Assembly (NCBI RefSeq): GCF_027859255.1
Contig: NZ_JAQHXR010000004.1
Span: 74,858 to 138,857, forward strand
Source of the DNA: Helicobacter ibis
GTDB lineage: Bacteria; Campylobacterota; Campylobacteria; Campylobacterales; Helicobacteraceae
Reading direction: 5' to 3'
Length of the DNA stretch: 64,000 nt
Within the stretch, counting starts at the first letter, position 1, and each line of letters begins with the position of its first letter. The notes under the pieces are model-generated. The model did no database searches and was not told the DNA's origin. It saw only the letters and a list, made by a program, of their open reading frames with translations. Positions 1 to 9,570 of the stretch are shown piece by piece. Position numbers and translations under genes: made by a program.

Positions 1-867
1 CCAGATGAGTATCAAATATTCTTAAAAGATGTAGAAATTGGAAAAGGCAAAATAATGCCTGATAAATTCTTAGCAATACCGGGTGGCTTTGTTGGTGAGC
101 CACCAGATGGGATTCCTACAAAAGAGCCTGTATTTGGTATGGACGCATATTGGATAGATCCAGATAAAAAAGAAGATGCAATTATAGAAGGATATACTAC
201 TATTGATTGTGCAACGGTGATTTCGACGCATATTCAAGAGGTAATCAAACAATATGCAGAGGAGCTATTAACAAGACAAGAAGTATCAAATCTAGTATCA
301 AAACTAGGAGAAGATTATCCTATATTAGCAGAAGAAATGAAAGGCGTCGGCGTAGGTATCATTCAACATGTATTAAAAGAGTTGTTGCATGAGCAGATTC
401 CTATTAGAGATATGCTAAGCATTTCAGAAGCAATAGCAAATGGAGCTCCTGCTTATAAGGCTGATTTGCCATCTTTGGTGGAGTATGTTAGGGCTTCTTT
501 AAAGAGAGTTATTACTTATAACTTCAAAAGTGATGATGGTGCGTTAAAGTATTTTGTGCTTTCACCAGCTTTGGAGCAGTTTTTATTAGAGAGATTACCA
601 GACCAGAGTAAAATTGGTCAAAGATTGCGCCTAAGTCCTACTGAATCTCAAAGCCTATTTGATGCTATTGTGGCTTCATATAATAAGAGTGTATCAGTTG
701 GTGCTTCACCTATGATAATAGGTGCTGTGCCTATGATATTAAGAAAACCACTAGCTACTTTTGTAGATCAGTATGGAATCTCTAGGAAAGTAGTTGCGCT
801 ATCAGTTGCAGAGATAGATCATCAAAGCAAATATGAGATTTTAGGAATGGTAGATTTTATAGTTTAA
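1..867 (+). CDS. flhA: Flagellar type III export gate protein FlhA, C-terminal part (5' end outside window)
   Basis: The reading frame is open from base 1 (first codon CCA) to the stop at 867, giving the last 288 residues of a protein that is normally about 700-730 long. Only the cytoplasmic FlhA-C domain is present; the N-terminal membrane segments lie upstream of the window. FlhA-C is the docking platform of the flagellar export gate, where chaperone-substrate complexes bind. The visible sequence fits the family: an ISRQEV-like segment (LTRQEVSNLV), the RDM/L helix around PIRDMLSISEAIA, and the C-terminal RRKVV-like strand before the end. The next gene is a DHH phosphoesterase 9 bp downstream, the same order that I recall for H. 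pylori HP1041-HP1042. There is no doubt about family; only the start is missing. Confidence 0.95.
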   Translation, partial: PDEYQIFLKDVEIGKGKIMPDKFLAIPGGFVGEPPDGIPTKEPVFGMDAYWIDPDKKEDAIIEGYTTIDCATVISTHIQEVIKQYAEELLTRQEVSNLVSKLGEDYPILAEEMKGVGVGIIQHVLKELLHEQIPIRDMLSISEAIANGAPAYKADLPSLVEYVRASLKRVITYNFKSDDGALKYFVLSPALEQFLLERLPDQSKIGQRLRLSPTESQSLFDAIVASYNKSVSVGASPMIIGAVPMILRKPLATFVDQYGISRKVVALSVAEIDHQSKYEILGMVDFIV

Positions 868-876
868 AGGTAGATA

Positions 877-1938
877 ATGCACATTCACCACCTTTCGCAC
901 ATTGATTTAGACGGGTATGGTTGTCAGCTTGTAAGTAGTGAGATTTATAAAAATATTGCAACTAAGATGTTTTTTTATAATGCTAATTATGGCAAAGAAG
1001 TAATGGCAAGAATCGAACATATAATAAAGAATATAAAACAAAACAAAGAAAATAAGGCACATATAATAATTAGTGATTTAAATCTAACTCTAAGTGAATG
1101 TCAGAGTTTAAAAGATGAGATTTTTGAGCTAAATTTAAATGGATATAGCGTTAGTTTCGAACTACTAGATCATCACAAAAGTGGTGCAGAGTGTGCAGCA
1201 AAATATGAATGGTATGTGCTAGATACTACAAGATGTGCTACAAAAATAGTCTATGATACGCTAAGTGCCAGGTATGAAGTGTTAGATTTGACTAAAAGTT
1301 GGCTATCTCCTATGGTGGATATGATAAATAGTGTTGATTTGTGGTGTGAGAATAGCTATGCCTTTGAGTTTGGCAAGGTGGCTATGCGTATAATTGCTGA
1401 ATGTAGAGAGTTTAGTAGATTTATGTTTGATGATGATGATAGGGGCTATAAGCTTCATTTATTAAAAGAATCTTCAAAGATTCTTGGACTAAATAATAAT
1501 TATATAGAGCTTGATAATAGTATTTTGGGGATTAAAAAGAGATATTTAGGTGGTGAGTTAAATAGTGATAGTATTGATAATTTAATATCAAATTTTCAAA
1601 ATAAGCTATTAAGCAAAAGAGCAGAATCTTCTCTTGTGTATTGTGATGGATATAGAGGGTTTTTGAGTTATGGGCTAGGAAGTATTTCTGTTGTGGCTAA
1701 TTTGTTTTTAAAAACGAATTGTGATTTTGACTTTTTTATTGATGTTAATACTAGAGGAAATGTGAGCTTGAGAGCAAATAATAAATGCGATGTAAGTGCC
1801 ATAGCTTCTAAATACTTTGGAGGTGGAGGACATTTTAATGCTAGTGGTGGTAAGATAGAGGGTTTTAAGGAGAGTTTTTTATATGATGATATAAAGGTTA
1901 TGATAGAAGAAATTTTCAAAGGAGACAAATATGAGTAA
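877..1938 (+). CDS. DHH/DHHA1 family phosphoesterase
   Basis: A 353-residue protein with both halves of a DHH phosphoesterase. The metal-binding HxDxDG motif is at residues 8-13, an aspartate in SDL at 67, the DHH triad at 98-100 and a further aspartate at 116. The DHHA1 substrate-binding domain ends in a glycine-rich GGGGHFNASGG at about 315-325. Family members are Mn-dependent nanoRNases, cyclic-dinucleotide phosphodiesterases or RecJ-like exonucleases; this one lacks the extra domains of RecJ and is nearer to the oligoribonuclease/pAp phosphatase type, but the exact substrate cannot be told from sequence. It lies 9 bp behind flhA and its stop overlaps the next start by 8 bases, so it is probably co-transcribed with both. 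Confidence 0.9.
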   Translation: MHIHHLSHIDLDGYGCQLVSSEIYKNIATKMFFYNANYGKEVMARIEHIIKNIKQNKENKAHIIISDLNLTLSECQSLKDEIFELNLNGYSVSFELLDHHKSGAECAAKYEWYVLDTTRCATKIVYDTLSARYEVLDLTKSWLSPMVDMINSVDLWCENSYAFEFGKVAMRIIAECREFSRFMFDDDDRGYKLHLLKESSKILGLNNNYIELDNSILGIKKRYLGGELNSDSIDNLISNFQNKLLSKRAESSLVYCDGYRGFLSYGLGSISVVANLFLKTNCDFDFFIDVNTRGNVSLRANNKCDVSAIASKYFGGGGHFNASGGKIEGFKESFLYDDIKVMIEEIFKGDKYE

Positions 1939-2164
1939 AGATAGAATAAAAGAACTAGAAGAAGAAGTAGAAGAACTCTCAATACAGCTTAGTGATATGC
2001 TATGTGTAGCACTACTCTTAGCAGGAGTAGATGAAGACAAAATAGAAAAAGCACTAGATTTGTATGTCGAAGAATTAGATGATGAAAGTGTAGAGTATGG
2101 TGTAAAGGAAATTTTGGCAAATATAGAGAATCTAAAGACAAAGCACGGAGAATTATTTAAGTGA
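1931..2164 (+). CDS. Small acidic coiled-coil protein, function unknown
   Basis: A 77-residue, strongly charged protein that starts with a heptad-like KELEEEVEELSIQL helix (residues 7-20), followed by a short hydrophobic stretch (MLCVALLLAG) and another acidic helical part. No signal peptide and no domain that I recognise. Its ATG overlaps the end of the DHH gene by 8 bases and its own stop overlaps the purN GTG start, which strongly suggests that it is translated as part of this operon. The role is unknown; it may be a small binding partner. Confidence 0.75.
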   Translation: MSKDRIKELEEEVEELSIQLSDMLCVALLLAGVDEDKIEKALDLYVEELDDESVEYGVKEILANIENLKTKHGELFK

Positions 2165-2829
2165 AAAAAAATATAGCAATACTCTTTAGCGGTAATGGCA
2201 GTAACTTAGAGCGATTAATAAGGCAATTACATAATAAAACATTTATCCCTACAAATGAGATTCCAATACATGAATCATTTTTTATCTCTGGGCTTAAGAG
2301 GGGGTTTAGAGAAGCTAGAGATAATGAAGATGGAAATAAATTTAGTATAAATGTAGCTCTAGCACTAAGCAATAAAAAAAATGCCTATGGTGTGGTTAGA
2401 GCACAAAATCAAGGGATTAAAACAATAGTGTGTGAAAGCAAGGGCAAGGATAGGGAGAGCTTTGATATGGAGCTTGTAAATATCCTAAAAGAGCATGATA
2501 TTGAGCTTTGTGTTTTAGCTGGGTTTATGAGGATTCTTACTCCTAACTTTACAAATAATTTTAAAGCTATAAATATCCACCCTTCATTGCTCCCATTATA
2601 TAAAGGTGCAAATGGTATAGAAGATAGCTTTAACTCTCCTATGGTGCTAGGGGGTGTTAGTGTGCATTATGTAACTAGTGAGCTTGATAGTGGAGAGATA
2701 ATAGCTCAAGGGGTGATACCAAAGTATGAATCTTTAGAAATTTATGAAGAGAGGATTCACGCTTTGGAGCATTTTTTATATCCATTTGCACTATTAGAGG
2801 CTGTATATAGGGATATATATGGCATATAG
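2161..2829 (+). CDS. purN: Phosphoribosylglycinamide formyltransferase (GART 1)
   Basis: Transfers a formyl group from 10-formyl-THF to GAR in de novo purine synthesis. The N-terminal phosphate-binding motif SGNGSNL is at 10-16, and the catalytic triad appears as N138 and H140 (INIHPSLLP) and D176 (LDSGEII). The protein has 222 residues, and the triad is displaced by about 32 positions compared with E. coli PurN (N106/H108/D144), because of an extra charged segment at about residues 27-58, between the first loop and the SNKKNAYG strand. The start is a GTG that overlaps the stop of the preceding gene, followed by a run of eight A. H. pylori is known to lack the de novo purine pathway, so this gene points to a different Helicobacter. 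Its end overlaps the glycosyltransferase downstream by 11 bases. Confidence 0.9.
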   Translation: MKKNIAILFSGNGSNLERLIRQLHNKTFIPTNEIPIHESFFISGLKRGFREARDNEDGNKFSINVALALSNKKNAYGVVRAQNQGIKTIVCESKGKDRESFDMELVNILKEHDIELCVLAGFMRILTPNFTNNFKAINIHPSLLPLYKGANGIEDSFNSPMVLGGVSVHYVTSELDSGEIIAQGVIPKYESLEIYEERIHALEHFLYPFALLEAVYRDIYGI

Positions 2830-3928
2830 GATACTGCACACAGAGTGGAGTGATGGCTATGGTGGTCAAGAGATGAGAATCATAGCTGAAATGCAAGAAA
2901 TGAGAAAAAGAGGACATTATGTAGCACTTGCTACTAGGGATTCTTGTATGATATTGCAAAAGGCTAGAGAACTTGGCTTTGATACTTATGTTGTGCCATT
3001 TTCTGGGAAGTTTGATTTAAGAAGTATTTTGCAGCTTAAAAAAATAACACAAGAAAATAATTTTCAAATCATCAATACTCATAGTGGGATAGATACTTGG
3101 GTAGGTGGTCTAGCCTCTCTTATAAGTAATGCAAAATTCATACGCACAAGACATCTATCAAATAAGATAAATAGCTCTAGGCTAAACTTCATAAACGAAC
3201 TTGCTGATTTTATAATGACAACTGGTGAGAGTGTAAAAGAAGCAATGATTAAAGATAACAGAATTAAAAGTGATAAAATCCTATCTGTGCCAACAGGCAT
3301 AGATGAGGAAAGATTCGCACCTATGCGATATGATAAGCAAAAATCAAGAAAAAAATACAATATACCGCAAGAAAAAATAGTTGTCGGTTTTTTAGGGATT
3401 TTGAGACGATTTAAGAGGTTTGATAACTTTGTCTCTCTTGCAAGAGAGATTCATAAAAGTTATCCAAATGTATATTTTGCTATCGGTGGTGGAGGAGTTG
3501 GCAAAGAATACTTAGATAAGCTTGTATGTGGCTATATAAATGAAAATGGAGAGAAAATAGAATCTGCTGAAAGTTATGTTGGAAGAATTGGATTTATTGA
3601 TAATCCAGCAGAGTTTTTAGAGGCTATTGATATTTTTGTTCTTACTTCAGATAGTGGAGAGGGAGTATCTCAAGCACTAATGCAAGCACTATTTATGGAA
3701 AAGATTTGCATTGCCGCTGATATTGGGAGCTTGAAGGATTTGTATTGTGATAATAACTTTATCCTTACAAATGATGCGACATTAGAATCTTTTATAAAAG
3801 CTCTAATAGATGTGCTAAAAAAAAGGGTAGATATAAAAATAAATAGAGAGTTTATGGTGGATAATTTCTCTCTTTCTTCAATGGGGAATAAAATAGAAGG
3901 GATATACAAAAGACTTTTAGAGTGTTAG
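2819..3928 (+). CDS. Glycosyltransferase, GT-B fold family 4 type
   Basis: A 369-residue cytoplasmic GT-B glycosyltransferase. The N-terminal half has the acceptor domain with GYGGQEMRIIAEM near residues 13-25; the C-terminal half begins at IVVGFLGILRRFKRFDNFV and contains the donor-binding block SDSGEGVSQALMQALFMEK, equivalent to the E-x7-E motif of GT4 enzymes. Probable role is in lipopolysaccharide or other glycan assembly, but donor and acceptor cannot be assigned. The ATG lies inside the end of purN (11-base overlap), and the stop overlaps the convergent glycosyltransferase gene by 12 bases. It marks the left edge of the glycan region. Confidence 0.85.
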   Translation: MAYRILHTEWSDGYGGQEMRIIAEMQEMRKRGHYVALATRDSCMILQKARELGFDTYVVPFSGKFDLRSILQLKKITQENNFQIINTHSGIDTWVGGLASLISNAKFIRTRHLSNKINSSRLNFINELADFIMTTGESVKEAMIKDNRIKSDKILSVPTGIDEERFAPMRYDKQKSRKKYNIPQEKIVVGFLGILRRFKRFDNFVSLAREIHKSYPNVYFAIGGGGVGKEYLDKLVCGYINENGEKIESAESYVGRIGFIDNPAEFLEAIDIFVLTSDSGEGVSQALMQALFMEKICIAADIGSLKDLYCDNNFILTNDATLESFIKALIDVLKKRVDIKINREFMVDNFSLSSMGNKIEGIYKRLLEC

Positions 3929-5023
3929 CAAAAAGTTGTAAATATCTTTTGCTATATTTTTGTAATCTAGCTTTGCTTGTGCTAGTTTTAGTAAGTTTTG
4001 TTTTTTTTCTATTAGTTTATTTTTGTCTGTTTTGATTATCGATTCTATTGTGCTTGTTATATGTGTTTTGTCAAATTTTGTAAAAAATGCACTATTTTCA
4101 TCAAATAATCTTATATATTCTGGCAAATCATTTATTAGAGGGATTACACCATTACTTGCATATTCCATTACCTTTATTGGAGAGGCTACGCTATATAGCG
4201 GTGTGTTTGGGATTATGCCTAAGCCTATATCATAGTTTGGGATTATATTAAATATCTCATTAAATGGAACAGAATCCCTTAGTCTTATTTTATTATTTTG
4301 CTTGGTTATTTCTTTTATTTTATCCATTTCAGAATTTTCACTAGAGCTAAAAATATCTAATACAAAATCACTATTTACTTCATTTATAGCGTCTATTATC
4401 TCTAACATTTGTCTATTTTTATCTATTGAGCCTATGTAGAGTAGTTTGAGTGGGGTATTTATTTGGCTTATATTTTTCTTTATTAATTCTAAATTGCACA
4501 AACTAAAGTCAATGCCATTTGGTATGTAGGAAGTTGGAATTGTAAGATGGCTATAAAACATGTCTTTAAAATGAGGAGTGCTGCCCATGTATGCTAGGCA
4601 TTTTTCTAGGATTTTTGTATGCAGATAGTATTTTATTTTATACTCTATGCTTTTTCTAAGAATAGCTTTTTTATCTCTTTTTGCTTCATAGATTCTACGA
4701 TAGTCATGTGGGAAAGTCTCCCAAAACACTATTTTTTGACTAAATGGTAGAATCTGCTTTGCTATTGAATAAAAGTTTCTAACAATTATAAAATCAAAGT
4801 CATTTAGATTGTAATTAAGTCTAAGGAGTGTTTTTACGAAATTTCTATGCTTTGTAGAATATGGAAATATAAGCTTGTTATCAACGCTTATTGCAACTTT
4901 TGAATCTTTTGTAAAATACACCATATAGCACTCACAATATTCTAAAATATGGTGTTCAAAGATCCCCTTTAGAGCTGTTTCGTGTTCATTTATTTGCTTG
5001 TCTGTGATACATAGGATTCTCAT
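3917..5023 (-). CDS. Glycosyltransferase, GT-B fold (family 1/4 type)
   Basis: A 368-residue protein with a weak N-terminal half and a recognisable GT-B donor domain: LKLLYIGSIDKNRQMLEIIDAI at about 215-236, then the donor-site segment PLYSVASPIKVMEYASNG, in which the conserved acidic residues are reduced to MEYAS. It probably adds a sugar to a surface glycan. Its ATG overlaps the stop of the broken GT2 gene by 4 bases, so the two form a minus-strand unit that reads out from tRNA-Leu and atpE. The gene is very AT-rich with many homopolymer runs, as is common for laterally acquired glycan genes in this phylum. It ends convergently against the GT4 gene. Confidence 0.8.
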   Translation of the reverse strand: MRILCITDKQINEHETALKGIFEHHILEYCECYMVYFTKDSKVAISVDNKLIFPYSTKHRNFVKTLLRLNYNLNDFDFIIVRNFYSIAKQILPFSQKIVFWETFPHDYRRIYEAKRDKKAILRKSIEYKIKYYLHTKILEKCLAYMGSTPHFKDMFYSHLTIPTSYIPNGIDFSLCNLELIKKNISQINTPLKLLYIGSIDKNRQMLEIIDAINEVNSDFVLDIFSSSENSEMDKIKEITKQNNKIRLRDSVPFNEIFNIIPNYDIGLGIIPNTPLYSVASPIKVMEYASNGVIPLINDLPEYIRLFDENSAFFTKFDKTHITSTIESIIKTDKNKLIEKKQNLLKLAQAKLDYKNIAKDIYNFLLTL

Positions 5024-6013
5024 AGCCTTTCTTTTATATTTGGAAATTTATCTAGCAGATATAATTTCACTATTTTACCAAATGAAAAGTATTTTCTGTA
5101 TTTTAGAATTTCTTTTTTTGTGTATATATCAAAATACCCAGTATATAGGATATATTTAAATAATCGTCTTGCATGGTATCTTATTTTTCTTTTTAGGAAT
5201 TTTTTCCAAAATTTTGATTCTTGATTTATTAATAGTTTTTCATATTCTTGTATTATTGTGTAGAATGATTTTACTTCTAGTTGTGCTTTTTGCATGGTTA
5301 TATTTGATCTAGTTAGGGAATCTTTTGACTTTACTATTGTATATACTGCTATGTTGTTTATGTATAGTTTTGTTGTTTTTAACATTATGCTTGTGTGATA
5401 TAGGTTGTCCTCATGTAGTATGTTTGTTTCTATGAAGTTTATATTTGGTAGAGAATAAAAAGTCTGCATCATAGCAATACATGCAAGGAGAGTGCCATTC
5501 ATTTCTTAAATGAAACGCTATTTGCTGTGGCGATATTAGATTTGTGTTTATTATCTCTTTGTTAAAGAAGTAATTTTCTTGCAGTTCTTTATTTGTGTAG
5601 TCATAATTTGCATAATATACGCTATTGCTTAAAATGCATTGTATATTTTTATTTTCTTCTATTATGTTTTTATAATGTTCTAGTGCGAAATTTTCTAATA
5701 AATCATCAGAATCTAGGAAGCATACATATATATCTTTAGCCTTTGTTTTTTCGTATTCTTCTTGTGCTATTTTTAGTGCTTTGTTCCTAGCTATACTTAC
5801 TCCACTATTTTTATGTTTATGCAAGATTATCCTGTTATATTGGGTATATTCTTGTGCTATATCATAGCTATTATCTGTGCTCCCATCATCTATTAAAATA
5901 GCTTTGTAATTTTTATATGTTTGATTCTTTAGTGAGTCTAGCGTGTTTTTTAGAGTATTTTGTGAGTTGTATATTGGGATTATTATTATAAATTGTATCA
6001 ACATATACACCAT
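5020..6013 (-). pseudogene. Family 2 glycosyltransferase split by a one-base frameshift
   Basis: Two overlapping minus-strand frames together make one GT2 protein of about 330 residues. The first (from ATG 6013 or 6004) carries the GT-A nucleotide-binding start IIIPIYNSQNTLKNTLDS, the DDGSTD motif and the metal-binding DSDD, up to YCYDADF. The second frame continues with SLPNINFIETNILHEDN, including the HED motif typical of the GT2 catalytic end, and runs to 5020. The frames join cleanly if one T is removed from the T5 run of the coding strand (A5 at 5457-5461 on the given strand). It is therefore a pseudogene, a slippage-switched gene or a sequencing error in a homopolymer. The longer N-terminus that opens at 6067 is only the tRNA-Leu sequence read as protein. 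No clear ribosome binding site precedes either ATG. Confidence 0.8.
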
Positions 6014-6022
6014 GTTAGTTTG

Positions 6023-6106
6023 TGGTGCGCTGAGCGAGACTTGAACTCGCACGGGTCGCCCCGCCACCCCCTCAAGATGGTGTGTCTACCATTCCACCAC
6101 CAGCGC
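6023..6106 (-). tRNA. tRNA-Leu (anticodon GAG)
   Basis: Read on the minus strand, the 84-base gene has a 7-bp acceptor stem (GCGCTGG with TCAGCGC), a D-arm with GGAATGGTAGACA, an anticodon stem CCATC/GGTGG around the loop TTGAGGG (anticodon GAG), a long class II variable arm, the T-loop GTTCAAGTC and an encoded CCA. It lies between atpE and the broken GT2 gene, downstream of a hairpin. Confidence 0.95.
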
Positions 6107-6109
6107 AAT

Positions 6110-6131
6110 AGATTCTGCAAAAGCAGAATCT
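6110..6131 (-). terminator. Hairpin between atpE and tRNA-Leu
   Basis: A perfect 9-bp inverted repeat, AGATTCTGC / GCAGAATCT, with a 4-base loop, lies 8 bp past the atpE stop. In the atpE direction no T-run follows, so it may be an attenuator, a processing site or a weak terminator ahead of the tRNA. Both arms contain the AGATTCT word that is abundant in the whole window. Confidence 0.5.
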
Positions 6132-6139
6132 AAATATTG

Positions 6140-6466
6140 TTAAAGTCCTAGCACTGCTAAGAAAGGATTTGCATAAAGTAGGATTAAAGCTACAACAAGT
6201 GTATAGATAACTTGTGCTTCAATCATTGCTAAAGCAATAAACATAGTTGTCATTAGCTTACCGCCAACGCCAGGATTTCTAGCCATACCAGAAATAGTAG
6301 CAGCAGAAGTATTACCCATACCAATAGCACCACCTAATGCAGCAATACCTAATCCAATACCAGCAGCAATTGCAGAATATGCAAGTAGTATTTCTCCATT
6401 GCTTCCACCTTCAGCAGCAAATGCAAAACCTGCTAATGCCATAAATACGAAAAGTAACTTTTTCAT
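6140..6466 (-). CDS. atpE: F0F1 ATP synthase subunit c
   Basis: The proteolipid c-ring subunit of the proton-driven ATP synthase. The 108-residue protein has two membrane helices joined by the polar loop ARNPG (62-66), and the proton-carrying carboxylate is E83 in the second helix (ALAMIEAQV). It starts with a hydrophobic, signal-like leader (residues 1-18, ending AFAA), a feature of the c subunits of Campylobacterota, which are longer than the usual 70-80 residues. As in H. pylori, it is not with the other atp genes. An AAAGGA ribosome binding site and a -10 element lie upstream. Confidence 0.95.
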   Translation of the reverse strand: MKKLLFVFMALAGFAFAAEGGSNGEILLAYSAIAAGIGLGIAALGGAIGMGNTSAATISGMARNPGVGGKLMTTMFIALAMIEAQVIYTLVVALILLYANPFLAVLGL

Positions 6467-6538
6467 TATTTGTCCTTTGTTTAAGATTCAAAGCCTGTTC
6501 GGATTCATTCCCCTACTTATCGCTTTGGAAGTGTGATT

Positions 6539-6544
6539 ATTATA
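6539..6544 (-). promoter_or_regulatory. Putative -10 element of atpE
   Basis: TATAAT on the minus strand, 72 bp before the atpE start, with T-rich sequence upstream and no clear -35, as usual for sigma-70 promoters of this phylum. Confidence 0.5.
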
Positions 6545-6641
6545 AAACTTGCATAAAGATTCAATAAAATGTGCTAAATTTACTATTAAAGATAAATTTA
6601 TTACAATTTTTAATTGTATTTAGATTGTTTTGGAGTGTTTT

Positions 6642-7691
6642 ATGTATCACATTGTTCTTAATTCTGATGAATCATATATGAAATATGCTGCTGTTTTAAT
6701 CTCTAGCATAGCTAAAAATAGCCCACATGATAATGGATATATGATACACATTCTTACAAATGAAATTTCAAAAGAAATAAGCGATAAAATGGAGCTTCTA
6801 ACTAATAGCCTTAGTAAATATTGCAAAATTAGCATAAAGTTACATCATATGGGTGATAAGGACTTTCAAGGCTCACCTTTATGGGGAGAGAATCAAAACT
6901 ATCTAGCTTATTATAGGTTAAAGTTAGCACAAGTTATACCAGCAGATATTGATAGATGCTTGTATTTAGATGTTGATATGCTTGTAGTTGGCGATATTAG
7001 TTGTTTGTTTGAAGTAGATTTAGGCGAGGCAATAGCTGGTGTTGTGCTAGACTTTTATAGACCACAGAATAAAAGACCACTAGCTCTTAAAAGACAAAAG
7101 CTATCTTATGTCACTTTAGATACAAACATTTATTTTAACTCTGGTTTATTACTTGTGAATTTGAAGCAATGGCGAGAGCATAAAGTAGAAGAAACATGTA
7201 TAGAGTTTCTAAGTAATTATGAATCTATGTTTCCAGATCAAGATGCACTAAATGTAGTTATAAAGGATAAGACGAAGATCTTATCGCCAAAGTTTAATTA
7301 TTATTTGCTACTTCCTTCTAATAAGCTAGTATTTAGAGGTAAGAACAATGCTAACATAAATGAAGAAGAAAGTGTTTATAATGAGGCACTAAAAGATATT
7401 AGAATTGTTCATTTTATAGGACATTTGAAGCCTTGGGATTCATTTGTAGAACCATTTTACAATTATGGTCATTTGGTAGCTACTCCATATATTAGGCAGT
7501 GGTGGAGTATAGCACTAAGATGTGAAGCCTTTAGAGATGAGCTTTTAGACATTTATGAAAATAGAGAGCAAGAAAAGCTAGACATTCTAGCACGAGATAT
7601 ATATCTAAAAATGAAAAAACTAGAATACAAAATAAACTCTACACGCCACCCAATAAGAACGCTAATTAAAAAATTAAAAGGAGAATTATGA
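6642..7691 (+). CDS. Family 8 glycosyltransferase (LPS galactosyl/glucosyltransferase type)
   Basis: A retaining GT-A enzyme of about 349 residues that probably adds hexose from a UDP-sugar to the LPS core or O-chain. The metal-binding DxD is seen as DVD at 110-112 ([13 protein letters not shown]), followed by [15 protein letters not shown], the second hallmark of the family, and FPDQDALN. The C-terminal [10 protein letters not shown] corresponds to the HFxGxxKPW motif. A TTG at 6630 would open a longer frame, but GGAG at 6632-6635 sits 6 bases before ATG 6642, so this ATG is taken. The last 4 bases overlap rmlA, so it heads the operon of nucleotide-sugar genes. Confidence 0.9.
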   Translation: MYHIVLNSDESYMKYAAVLISSIAKNSPHDNGYMIHILTNEISKEISDKMELLTNSLSKYCKISIKLHHMGDKDFQGSPLWGENQNYLAYYRLKLAQVIPADIDRCLYLDVDMLVVGDISCLFEVDLGEAIAGVVLDFYRPQNKRPLALKRQKLSYVTLDTNIYFNSGLLLVNLKQWREHKVEETCIEFLSNYESMFPDQDALNVVIKDKTKILSPKFNYYLLLPSNKLVFRGKNNANINEEESVYNEALKDIRIVHFIGHLKPWDSFVEPFYNYGHLVATPYIRQWWSIALRCEAFRDELLDIYENREQEKLDILARDIYLKMKKLEYKINSTRHPIRTLIKKLKGEL

Positions 7692-8566
7692 AAGGCATAA
7701 TTTTAGCAGGTGGTAGTGGCACACGGCTATATCCTACAACACTCACCATATCAAAGCAACTCCTACCAATATATGATAAGCCTATGATTTATTATCCATT
7801 TTCCGTGCTTATGTTAGCACACATTAGAGATGTGCTAATAATCTCAACTCCAAGTGATATAGATAGATTTAGAGAGCTTTTTGGCAGTGGGGATTGGCTT
7901 GGTATGAATATAGAATACAAGATTCAAAGCTCTCCAGATGGACTAGCACAAGGGCTTATCTTAGCAGAAGAATTTGTCAAAAACGATGATATGGCATTAA
8001 TTTTAGGGGATAATATTTTCTATGGGCAGGGTTTATCTCCAATGCTAAAAGAAGCAAAAGAAAATGCAAAAAATAACTACGCAACTATATTTTCATATAG
8101 GGTAAATGATCCGCATAGATTCGGAGTAGTGGAGTTTGATGAGAGTGAGAACATACTAAGCATAGAAGAAAAGCCACAAGAGCCAAAGAGTAACTTTGCG
8201 GCTACTGGACTTTACTTTTATGATAATTCAGCCATTGATATTGCAAAGAGCATAAAGCCAAGCACTAGAGGTGAGCTAGAAATCACTGATGTAAATTCTG
8301 TATATCTAAGCAATAAAAGGCTAAAGACACAGATTCTAAGGCGTGGGTTTGCATGGCTTGATACTGGGACACATGATAGTCTGCTTGAGGCTGGAAGTTT
8401 TGTGCAGACAATAGAAGTAAGACAGGGTTATAAAGTAGCGTGTTTGGAGGAAATAGCATACAATAATGGCTGGATAGACAAGGAAACTCTGCTTAAAAGA
8501 GCGGAATTTTTGGCAAAGAGTGGGTATGGTGAGTATCTAAAAAAAGTATCAGAAGGCTTTCGATGA
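7688..8566 (+). CDS. rmlA: Glucose-1-phosphate thymidylyltransferase
   Basis: Makes dTDP-glucose from dTTP and glucose-1-phosphate. The 292-residue length is standard. The nucleotidyltransferase signature [11 protein letters not shown] is at 8-18, followed by [14 protein letters not shown] with the conserved lysine, the metal site LGDNIFYG, and the [12 protein letters not shown] motif near the end. It overlaps the GT8 gene and rmlB by 4 bases each, so the three are translated together. Confidence 0.95.
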   Translation: MKGIILAGGSGTRLYPTTLTISKQLLPIYDKPMIYYPFSVLMLAHIRDVLIISTPSDIDRFRELFGSGDWLGMNIEYKIQSSPDGLAQGLILAEEFVKNDDMALILGDNIFYGQGLSPMLKEAKENAKNNYATIFSYRVNDPHRFGVVEFDESENILSIEEKPQEPKSNFAATGLYFYDNSAIDIAKSIKPSTRGELEITDVNSVYLSNKRLKTQILRRGFAWLDTGTHDSLLEAGSFVQTIEVRQGYKVACLEEIAYNNGWIDKETLLKRAEFLAKSGYGEYLKKVSEGFR

Positions 8567-9570
8567 ATATTTTAATCACTGGTGGAGCGGGGTTTATAGG
8601 GAGTAATTTTATAAATTACTTTGCTAAAAAGTATAGAAATTATCATATTTTTAACTTAGATTCTTTGACATATGCTGGGAGTTTGGAGAATCTAAGAGAA
8701 GTTGAAAGCGAAGAAAATTACACTTTTATAAAGGGTGATATTTGTGATTTTGACTTTGTTAGAGAAGTGTTTTTGGAGCATAAAATAGATTCTGTCATAC
8801 ACTTTGCTGCTGAATCTCATGTTGATAATTCTATTAAAAATCCAAGTGTATTTATAAATACTAATGTAAATGGCACTTTTAATCTATTGCATAATGCTTA
8901 TAATGCTTGGTTTGTTGAGCCATTTGTGTGTAAGGATTCTGCAAGACATGTATTTTTTCACATTAGCACAGATGAGGTATATGGCTCACTAGAGATTAAT
9001 GATGAGCCATTTACTGAATCTACCTCCTATGCACCAAACTCTCCTTATTCAGCTTCTAAGGCATCTAGCGATATGCTTGTTAGGTCTTATTTTCATACTT
9101 ATGGTTTATGTGGATTTATAACTAATTGTTCCAATAATTATGGGATAAAGCAACATGATGAAAAGCTAATCCCAACAATAATAAGAAACGCATTATTAAA
9201 CAAAGACATACCAATATATGGAGATGGGAAAAATATAAGGGATTGGTTATATGTAGATGATCATGCAAGGGCAATTGATTTGGTATTTCATAGTGATTAT
9301 TTTGGAGAGAGTTTTAATGTTGGTGGGAATTGTGAGATTCAAAATATAAATATCGCAGAGTATATCTGTAAGGCACTAGATAAGCTATACCCAAAAGAAG
9401 AATCCTATACAAAGCAAATAAGATTTGTAAAAGATAGAGCAGGGCATGATAGAAGATATGCAATAAATGCCTCTAAGATACAAAACAAGCTAGGTTTTAT
9501 ACCGCAAGAATCCTTTGAGAGTGGGATTATGAAAACTATACAATGGTATGCAAAGAAATATGGATTTTAG
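8563..9570 (+). CDS. rmlB: dTDP-glucose 4,6-dehydratase
   Basis: Converts dTDP-glucose to dTDP-4-keto-6-deoxyglucose. It is an extended short-chain dehydrogenase of 335 residues with the NAD-binding GGAGFIG at 7-13, the dehydratase motif STDEVYG at 135-141 (D137 and E138 serve in dehydration), and the catalytic YxxxK pair Y162/K166. The product feeds the FdtA-like isomerase encoded next, with which it overlaps by 11 bases (more if the earlier ATG is used). Confidence 0.95.
   Translation: MNILITGGAGFIGSNFINYFAKKYRNYHIFNLDSLTYAGSLENLREVESEENYTFIKGDICDFDFVREVFLEHKIDSVIHFAAESHVDNSIKNPSVFINTNVNGTFNLLHNAYNAWFVEPFVCKDSARHVFFHISTDEVYGSLEINDEPFTESTSYAPNSPYSASKASSDMLVRSYFHTYGLCGFITNCSNNYGIKQHDEKLIPTIIRNALLNKDIPIYGDGKNIRDWLYVDDHARAIDLVFHSDYFGESFNVGGNCEIQNINIAEYICKALDKLYPKEESYTKQIRFVKDRAGHDRRYAINASKIQNKLGFIPQESFESGIMKTIQWYAKKYGF

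Noticed and set aside
2164-2171. A8 run at the start of purN as a phase-variation tract
   Set aside because: Eight A in an AT-rich genome is expected often, and the gene is a core enzyme in frame.
6014-6067. N-terminal extension of the GT2 frame (MAGRPVRVQ...)
   Set aside because: It is the tRNA-Leu(GAG) gene read as protein; the real start is at 6013 or 6004.
6500-6545. GCGATAA preceded at 15 bases by TAAT upstream of atpE, resembling a sigma-28 promoter
   Set aside because: The -35 is not TAAA, atpE is not a flagellar gene, and a TATAAT box explains its transcription.
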